Positions 7,694-10,853 of a stretch of 10,853 nt of DNA are shown piece after piece. Location: contig JAADGZ010000047.1 of assembly GCA_013152045.1 (NCBI GenBank), positions 1 through 10,853 of the forward strand, given 5' to 3'. The notes under the pieces are model-generated. The model was not told the DNA's origin and ran no database searches. It saw only the letters and a program-made list of their open reading frames with translations. A program made the translations under genes and the position numbers. This DNA is from Gammaproteobacteria bacterium (lineage in GTDB: Bacteria; Pseudomonadota; Gammaproteobacteria; UBA6429; Thiohalophilaceae). Numbering within the stretch: position 1 is the first letter of the stretch; each line of letters begins with the position of its first letter.

Positions 7694-8917
7694 CTCCCTG
7701 AGTAATTGTATGGGGTGAATAACCCGGATAGCCTTGTTCTCCAGTCCTGTCTGAATGAACAGGCTGCAGCCAATATTGGTGCTGACGATGATATCCACTT
7801 TATCGGCAAGAAGTTTGTCCAGCAGATGCTGGCGCAGGCTCTGCGCCTGTTGTGGATGGCGCAGCATGTAATCCCCGGCGGCACCGCAGCAGGGGCTATC
7901 ATCCGGCAGTGTAGAAAGATGAATGTCCGGTATATATGCCAGCAGCTTCGAAGCATGATCCGGCAGGCGCAGGGCATTGCGCTGGCTGCAAGGTTGATGG
8001 ACGATAACCCGTTTGTTCAGTGCTGCGAAAGATAGCGAAGCTTTTTCTAAGGCGGTTGCGACAAAGCCCGTGATCTCCTGTAGTTTTGCTTGTAATTGCT
8101 CGGCCTGGGTCTTTTGTTCGACAGTGTTCCAGTCCAGTTGTGGATAATTCATTAATTGTGCGCCGCAGCCGCTGGCCAGGTAGAGCACTGCATCGTAGTT
8201 CTCGTGACTGAAGGCCTGCAGATTGTTGTGTGCCAGAGCCTGTGATTGATGGTTCTGTCCGCTGTGCTGTTGCAAGGCACCGCAGCAGCCTTGTGCGTGC
8301 GGCAGGCTTACTTCGTAGCCCAAGGCGTGAAGTAGGTCGATGCTCGCGGCCAGGGTTGGTGCATCGGCATTTTTGCCCATACAACCGCTGAAGATCGCCA
8401 CATGCCCGGCAGCTTTATGGTTGACAGGGTAATGCGGTCTGAATTTTTGTGGCGCAGGAAGCGGGGGTAGGAGACTTTGCAGCCAGGCCAGCTTTTTATT
8501 CTGTCGCAATACCGGGCGTAGCAGTTTTGCCGCCCCGCTTTTCTGATATAGACGTAGACCTCGATATGCCGCTTGCGTGTGCTGACTGAGAAGTTGTTGG
8601 CCAAATTTATGTAATTGAGAAGGAGGACGAGCCTGGTTGATATGTTGCCGAGCCAGATCCAGGATGCGGGCGTATTCTACTCCCGAGGGGCAAACACGTT
8701 CACAACGGCGGCATAACAGGCAGTTGTCCAGATGCTGATAGAGCGTCTCATCTGTCGCTTCGAGTTCATTGCGGGCAAGCGCCTGAATCATGGCAATGCG
8801 TCCGCGCGGGGACTCGTTTTCGTTGCGGCTGAGATGGTAGGTGGGGCATTGGGGCAGACAGAGGCCGCATTTTACGCAACGATCGGCGAGTTCAAGGATG
8901 TCATTGTTGTGATTCAA
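7679..8917 (-). CDS. glcF: Glycolate oxidase iron-sulfur subunit GlcF-like
   Basis: A 412-residue iron-sulfur protein, the usual length of GlcF, which carries electrons from the glycolate-oxidising flavoproteins GlcD and GlcE to the quinone pool at the inner membrane. The N-terminus has two [4Fe-4S] motifs: C14, C17, C20, C24-P and C66, C69, C72, C76-P. Two cysteine-rich (CCG) domains follow, with GCCGAL at 210-215 and SPCCGAAGD at 341-349, plus FSGCM near 176-180 and HQPCS near 307-311. The start appears to be TTG at 8915-8917, since no in-frame ATG precedes the first cluster and the first internal Met (43) would remove it; AGGA lies 11 bases upstream. No glcD or glcE is in the window: upstream is a divergent ferredoxin gene and downstream is coq7. 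The same architecture occurs in related CCG-domain oxidoreductase subunits, so the partner dehydrogenase could differ. Confidence 0.85.
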   Translation of the reverse strand: MNHNNDILELADRCVKCGLCLPQCPTYHLSRNENESPRGRIAMIQALARNELEATDETLYQHLDNCLLCRRCERVCPSGVEYARILDLARQHINQARPPSQLHKFGQQLLSQHTQAAYRGLRLYQKSGAAKLLRPVLRQNKKLAWLQSLLPPLPAPQKFRPHYPVNHKAAGHVAIFSGCMGKNADAPTLAASIDLLHALGYEVSLPHAQGCCGALQQHSGQNHQSQALAHNNLQAFSHENYDAVLYLASGCGAQLMNYPQLDWNTVEQKTQAEQLQAKLQEITGFVATALEKASLSFAALNKRVIVHQPCSQRNALRLPDHASKLLAYIPDIHLSTLPDDSPCCGAAGDYMLRHPQQAQSLRQHLLDKLLADKVDIIVSTNIGCSLFIQTGLENKAIRVIHPIQLLREKMQE

Positions 8918-8970
8918 GCAGGCTGGGATCCTGTGGCTAAATAAATACAGCAGGCAAATTTCAGGGTAGA

Positions 8971-8976
8971 ATTATA
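8971..8976 (-). promoter_or_regulatory. Possible -10 element for glcF
   Basis: The minus strand reads TATAAT here, a consensus -10 box, placing a start point about 45 bases before the glcF TTG codon. No good -35 box is visible at the proper distance, so it would need an activator. The 110-bp gap to the divergent ferredoxin gene must hold both promoters. Confidence 0.35.
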
Positions 8977-9027
8977 CGTTATTGTCAGGCTATTTATATT
9001 TTGTTTTTAAGATCTTGCGGGAGAAAT

Positions 9028-9336
9028 ATGTTTTTCAAATACCATGTCTTTTTCTGTTGTAATCAGCGCGAAGCGGGTGAAATTTGCTGTGGTCGCTTGG
9101 GCGCGCAAAAAATGCGTGACTATGCCAAACAACGCATCAAGGTCCTGGGTTTGACGGGCGAGGGCGGCACGCGCATCAATAGCGCCGGTTGTCTGGGGCG
9201 TTGTGATAAAGGGCCGGTAGTTGTGATCTACCCGCAGGGCATCTGGTACAGCTGGATCGATGAGGAAGATATTGATGAAATTATTGAACAACACCTGCAG
9301 CAGGGGCAGGTGGTTGAACGCCTGTTAGTTAAATAA
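9028..9336 (+). CDS. Thioredoxin-fold [2Fe-2S] ferredoxin
   Basis: A 102-residue small iron-sulfur protein of the thioredoxin-like ferredoxin family (the fold also seen in NuoE and in the Azotobacter Shethna-type ferredoxin). Cluster ligands are expected among Cys10/11, Cys20/21, Cys55 and Cys59, the last two in the characteristic GCLGRCDKGPVVVIYP segment, followed by GIWYSWIDEEDIDEII. The N-terminus YHVFFCCNQR matches the family start. I chose the ATG at 9028 because GGGAGA at 9019-9024 is a strong ribosome binding site at the right distance; a longer reading from the TTG at 9001 would read through that site and add nine residues of no family character. It is divergent from glcF. It is likely an electron carrier, with partner unknown. 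A 20-bp palindrome starts at the base after the stop. Confidence 0.92.
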   Translation: MFFKYHVFFCCNQREAGEICCGRLGAQKMRDYAKQRIKVLGLTGEGGTRINSAGCLGRCDKGPVVVIYPQGIWYSWIDEEDIDEIIEQHLQQGQVVERLLVK

Positions 9337-9356
9337 TTAAGCTGAATTCAGCTTAA
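9337..9356. terminator. Perfect 20-bp palindrome directly after the ferredoxin stop
   Basis: TTAAGCTGAATTCAGCTTAA is self-complementary over its full length and could fold into an 8-bp stem with an AATT loop. It begins immediately after the TAA at 9334-9336. Position suggests a 3' mRNA hairpin or weak terminator, but no T-run follows on the plus strand and the stem is AT-rich. Confidence 0.4.
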
Positions 9357-9363
9357 GGTACAT

Positions 9364-9394
9364 GATGGGTTTCACTTCGTTCTACCCATCCTAC
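9364..9394 (-). repeat. REP-like element, minus orientation (first half of an inverted pair)
   Basis: Read on the minus strand, this is GTAG followed by a hairpin with arms GATGGGT and ACCCATC. All 31 bases are the exact reverse complement of 9459-9489. The two GTAG heads face each other across 64 bases, as in REPIN or BIME-type doublets. Confidence 0.88.
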
Positions 9395-9419
9395 CTTTAT
9401 TACTATTACGTGTGTAATG

Positions 9420-9440
9420 TTTCCTTTCGCTCTACCCATC
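9420..9440 (-). repeat. Decayed third REP copy between the inverted pair
   Basis: These 21 bases match the right-hand 21 of the hairpin region of the copy at 9364-9394 at 18 positions, ending in TCTACCCATC, but the left arm and the GTAG head are missing. It looks like a truncated older insertion. Confidence 0.65.
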
Positions 9441-9458
9441 AATTTATTTATTACATCC

Positions 9459-9489
9459 GTAGGATGGGTAGAACGAAGTGAAACCCATC
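9459..9489 (+). repeat. REP-like element, plus orientation (second half of an inverted pair)
   Basis: GTAG at 9459-9462 then a hairpin with arms GATGGGT and ACCCATC around AGAACGAAGTGA. It is the exact inverse of 9364-9394. It ends 21 bases before the ATG of the hydrolase gene, so its hairpin would lie in that gene's 5' untranslated region if transcription starts upstream of it. Confidence 0.88.
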
Positions 9490-9510
9490 ACTAAACCTGG
9501 TGAATCAATA

Positions 9511-10137
9511 ATGTCTGAAATGCTGATACCGGGACCGGCCGGTGATCTTGAAGTGCGGTTTGAACTCCTGAAGGAGGCTGATTCGGACGAACAAGGCCGA
9601 CCCGCTCCGCTGGCGGTGATTTGCCATCCACACCCCGTCTATGGTGGCAGTATGAGCAACAAGGTTGTGCATATTCTGGCAGCCGGTTTTCGTGAATTGG
9701 GTGCACACACGGTGCGTTTCAATTTTCGTGGAGTGGGGCGCTCAACCGGGGAATTTGATAATGGCATCGGTGAGACTGATGATTTACTGGCCGTTGTAAA
9801 ATGGGCGCAGGCGCAGTCTCCGGCTTCTTCCCTGTGGTTAGCAGGTTTTTCCTTTGGGGCCTGGATTGCGCTGAAGGCCTCAGCGCAATTGCAAGCCGAA
9901 CGGCTGGTACTGGTCGCACCACCGGTGGATATGTACGATTTTAACCACATACCCGAGGTTAATATGCCCTGGATGGTGATTCAGGGTGGCGAAGACGAGG
10001 TTGTTTCCGCATCGGCCGTGGCCAGATGGGCAGCGCAACGCCAGCCTGCGCCGCAGTTCAAAACACTGGATTCGGCTGGACATTTTTTTCACGGGCAGCT
10101 AAATGCTTTGAAAGAAGTTTTGAAATCAGGTTTTTAA
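9511..10137 (+). CDS. Alpha/beta-fold hydrolase (CHPHP-type, COG2945-like)
   Basis: A 208-residue single-domain alpha/beta hydrolase, probably a cytoplasmic esterase or thioesterase of unknown substrate. Visible features: the CHPHPVYGGSMSN loop at 39-50 characteristic of this small family; NFRGVGRSTG at 71-80; the nucleophile elbow GFSFG with Ser114; Asp162 in QGGEDEVV; and His191 in AGHFFHG, completing the catalytic triad. No signal peptide is visible. I chose the ATG at 9511, giving the usual family length, with GGTGA at 9499-9503 as ribosome binding site. A longer reading from GTG at 9478 would place its first residues inside the REP element, which argues against it. The gene is probably expressed alone or by readthrough from the ferredoxin gene; the REP doublet lies between them. 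Confidence 0.9.
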   Translation: MSEMLIPGPAGDLEVRFELLKEADSDEQGRPAPLAVICHPHPVYGGSMSNKVVHILAAGFRELGAHTVRFNFRGVGRSTGEFDNGIGETDDLLAVVKWAQAQSPASSLWLAGFSFGAWIALKASAQLQAERLVLVAPPVDMYDFNHIPEVNMPWMVIQGGEDEVVSASAVARWAAQRQPAPQFKTLDSAGHFFHGQLNALKEVLKSGF

Positions 10138-10247
10138 CCGAGACAGAGCCTGAGACAACCCAGCTCAGAGTAAACCCCCCGCGTATCTCCGTCCATCTGT
10201 AGTTAATGTTCTTATTTTCATGAAGGCAAAATTAATTACATTTATTG

Positions 10248-10276
10248 TTGACAGAATATTACTAATTGCTTATATT
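10248..10276 (+). promoter_or_regulatory. Strong sigma70-type promoter
   Basis: A consensus -35 box TTGACA (10248-10253), a 17-base spacer, and a good -10 box TATATT (10271-10276, four or five of six consensus positions depending on register). A TG two bases ahead of the overlapping hexamer TTATAT adds an extended -10 character. It points toward a short gene-free stretch ending in a terminator, with a start point expected at about 10281-10284. Confidence 0.75.
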
Positions 10277-10280
10277 AATA

Positions 10281-10369
10281 ACCACTGATTAATTGTTTTT
10301 GACTCCTCCATCCTCCTTATGGTGGTTATTTTAAAGCGCGGTTACCCCCTTTTCCGCGCTATTTTTTTT
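10281..10369 (+). ncRNA. Predicted small RNA with anti-Shine-Dalgarno-like C/U-rich loops
   Basis: A promoter followed after about 60 bases by an intrinsic terminator defines a transcript of roughly 89 nt with no ORF of note. The body contains CTCCTCCATCCTCCTTATGG (10303-10322). Within it CCTCCTTA (10312-10319) is identical to the 3' tail of bacterial 16S rRNA, so it is complementary to strong ribosome binding sites. CCAT (10308-10311) can pair with ATGG (10319-10322), presenting CCTCCTT as a seven-base loop. ACCA at 10281-10284 can pair with TGGT at 10323-10326 to close an outer stem, which in DNA extends to AATAACCA/TGGTTATT (10277-10284 with 10323-10330). The terminator loop is also C-rich (ACCCCC). 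Known sRNAs with exposed C-rich loops bind ribosome binding sites of target mRNAs; I infer the same role. The alternative is an attenuator in the rplM leader. I do not recognise a named family. Confidence 0.6.
10335..10369 (+). terminator. Strong intrinsic terminator
   Basis: AGCGCGG (10335-10341) pairs perfectly with CCGCGCT (10354-10360) around a 12-base loop, followed by A and eight T residues (10362-10369). This is a textbook Rho-independent terminator on the plus strand. It ends the predicted small RNA and would also stop any readthrough from the hydrolase gene before rplM. Confidence 0.88.
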
Positions 10370-10439
10370 GCCTGGAATTTACCAAAAAATACCGATAATT
10401 AACACAGCTCTTATAAATTATTAGTTTTAGAGGAAACAA

Positions 10440-10454
10440 ATGGGATTCCTGTGA
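10440..10454 (+). CDS. Possible four-codon leader ORF (Met-Gly-Phe-Leu) upstream of rplM
   Basis: AGAGGA (10429-10434) is a strong ribosome binding site five bases before an ATG that opens a four-codon frame, stop TGA at 10452-10454, about 100 bases before rplM. AGGAA (10431-10435) can also pair with TTCCT (10446-10450), so the site could be hidden in a small hairpin. It may be translated as a minimal leader, or be a decoy site for ribosome or L13 binding, or be chance. No protein function is claimed. Confidence 0.25.
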   Translation: MGFL

Positions 10455-10557
10455 GCCTGTATCACTTTCCTGCCATCTTTCCCTTGTATCTTTGCCTCGA
10501 TTTCAGTACTATTCCGCTTCTTTTTGGAACGCGATTTATCTTTAAGGCGCAACGAGC

Positions 10558-10853
10558 ATGAAAACCTTTAGTGCAAAGCCAGAAACCGTCAAGCGTGACT
10601 GGTATGTGATCGATGCTGAGAACAAAGTTCTTGGACGTCTGTCAACCGAAATTGCCCGCCGTTTGCGCGGCAAACACAAGCCAGAATATACTCCTCATGT
10701 GGATACTGGTGACTATATTGTTGTCATCAATGCGGAAAAAGTCGCAGTGACCGGCAACAAGGAAAAAGGCAAAAATTATTATCGCCACACCGGCTATCCG
10801 GGCGGTCTGAAGACCATTACGCTTGAAAAACAGCGTGCCGAGCATCCGGAACG
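10558..10853 (+). CDS. rplM: 50S ribosomal protein L13 (3' end beyond window)
   Basis: The first 98 codons of a protein normally about 142 residues long. L13 binds 23S rRNA early in assembly of the large ribosomal subunit. The sequence [20 protein letters not shown] followed by [41 protein letters not shown] and the [10 protein letters not shown] segment is unmistakable for L13. The ATG at 10558 is preceded by AAGG at 10544-10547. In most bacteria rpsI (S9) follows directly; it would lie outside the window. In E. coli L13 represses its own operon through the mRNA leader, so the structured 10370-10557 region could serve a similar role here, which is inference. Confidence 0.97.
   Translation, partial: MKTFSAKPETVKRDWYVIDAENKVLGRLSTEIARRLRGKHKPEYTPHVDTGDYIVVINAEKVAVTGNKEKGKNYYRHTGYPGGLKTITLEKQRAEHPE

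Larger units (their letters stand above)
10138..10557. other. Intergenic region between the hydrolase gene and rplM
   Basis: These 420 bases hold no protein gene of normal size. From 10138 to about 10240 I recognise nothing. A promoter (10248-10276), a predicted small RNA (10281-10369) and its terminator follow. From 10370 to 10557 is the rplM promoter and leader region. It contains a strong ribosome-binding-like site with a four-codon ORF (10440-10454), but I cannot place the rplM promoter with confidence (TATAAA at 10412-10417 is a possible -10 without a good -35). Confidence 0.6.

Noticed and set aside
7624..8604. Overlapping minus-strand ORFs of 98-161 codons inside glcF, and a plus-strand ORF at 7706-8035
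   Set aside because: They are other-frame shadows of glcF, which has clear conserved motifs throughout; the shadows show no domain features.
9001..9027. Longer start (TTG at 9001) for the [2Fe-2S] ferredoxin
   Set aside because: The extra nine residues would be encoded across the strong GGGAGA ribosome binding site of the ATG at 9028, and the family begins close to the YHVFFC segment.
9478..9510. Longer start (GTG at 9478) for the alpha/beta hydrolase
   Set aside because: It lies inside the REP element and has no ribosome binding site; the ATG at 9511 has GGTGA at a normal distance.
10149..10168. CTGAG/CTCAG inverted repeat after the hydrolase as terminator
   Set aside because: The stem is five base pairs with no T-run; the strong terminator at 10335-10369 is the likelier stop.
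10642..10845. Minus-strand ORF of 67 codons inside rplM
   Set aside because: It is an antisense shadow of L13, and low stop density is expected opposite a highly biased ribosomal gene.
1..10853. A defence system, phage remnant, CRISPR array or biosynthetic cluster
   Set aside because: No transposase, integrase, nuclease-toxin pair, direct repeat-spacer pattern or cluster enzymes are visible; every large gene belongs to a familiar metabolic, repair, signalling or ribosomal family.

Overview
The window looks like ordinary chromosome from a gammaproteobacterium of moderate GC content. The evidence is a long RecQ of the Pseudomonas type with an extra C-terminal domain, a bacterial Coq7-type ubiquinone hydroxylase, a NasA-type assimilatory nitrate reductase with a C-terminal [2Fe-2S] domain, a GlcF-type iron-sulfur protein, and several gamma-proteobacterial REP-like palindromes between genes. 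I see no prophage, transposase, CRISPR array, tRNA or rRNA.

Layout, left to right. (1) 1-996 is the 3' part of nasA on the plus strand, cut by the window edge. (2) 1134-3275 is recQ, plus strand. (3) 3556-5355 (plus) is a six-helix membrane hybrid histidine kinase. It converges on 5352-6029 (minus), a NarL/FixJ-family response regulator, and their stop codons overlap by 4 bp. They are probably a two-component pair. (4) 6030-6695 is a gene-free stretch with a perfect 16-bp palindrome upstream of the regulator and a cluster of REP-like hairpins. (5) 6696-6911 is a small two- to three-helix membrane protein. (6) 8917-6983 on the minus strand carries glcF then coq7, with a short gap holding an inverted repeat. 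(7) Divergent from glcF is a thioredoxin-fold [2Fe-2S] ferredoxin (9028-9336). It is followed by an exact inverted pair of 31-bp REP elements plus a decayed third copy, then an alpha/beta hydrolase (9511-10137). (8) 10138-10557 separates the hydrolase from rplM (ribosomal protein L13, cut by the right edge). It holds a strong sigma70-type promoter followed about 90 bp later by an intrinsic terminator, with no ORF between them.

The best candidate for something undescribed is that last unit: a predicted small RNA of about 89 nt at roughly 10281-10369. Its unpaired segments are C/U-rich and include CCTCCTTA, identical to the anti-Shine-Dalgarno tail of 16S rRNA, held in a possible small hairpin loop. 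That arrangement suggests an antisense RNA that pairs with ribosome binding sites, or alternatively an attenuator in the rplM leader.

The protein-coding genes are mostly familiar. Common themes are redox and electron transfer (nitrate reductase, glycolate oxidase subunit, ubiquinone synthesis, ferredoxin) and housekeeping (RecQ, L13), but the gene order does not show that they form one system.
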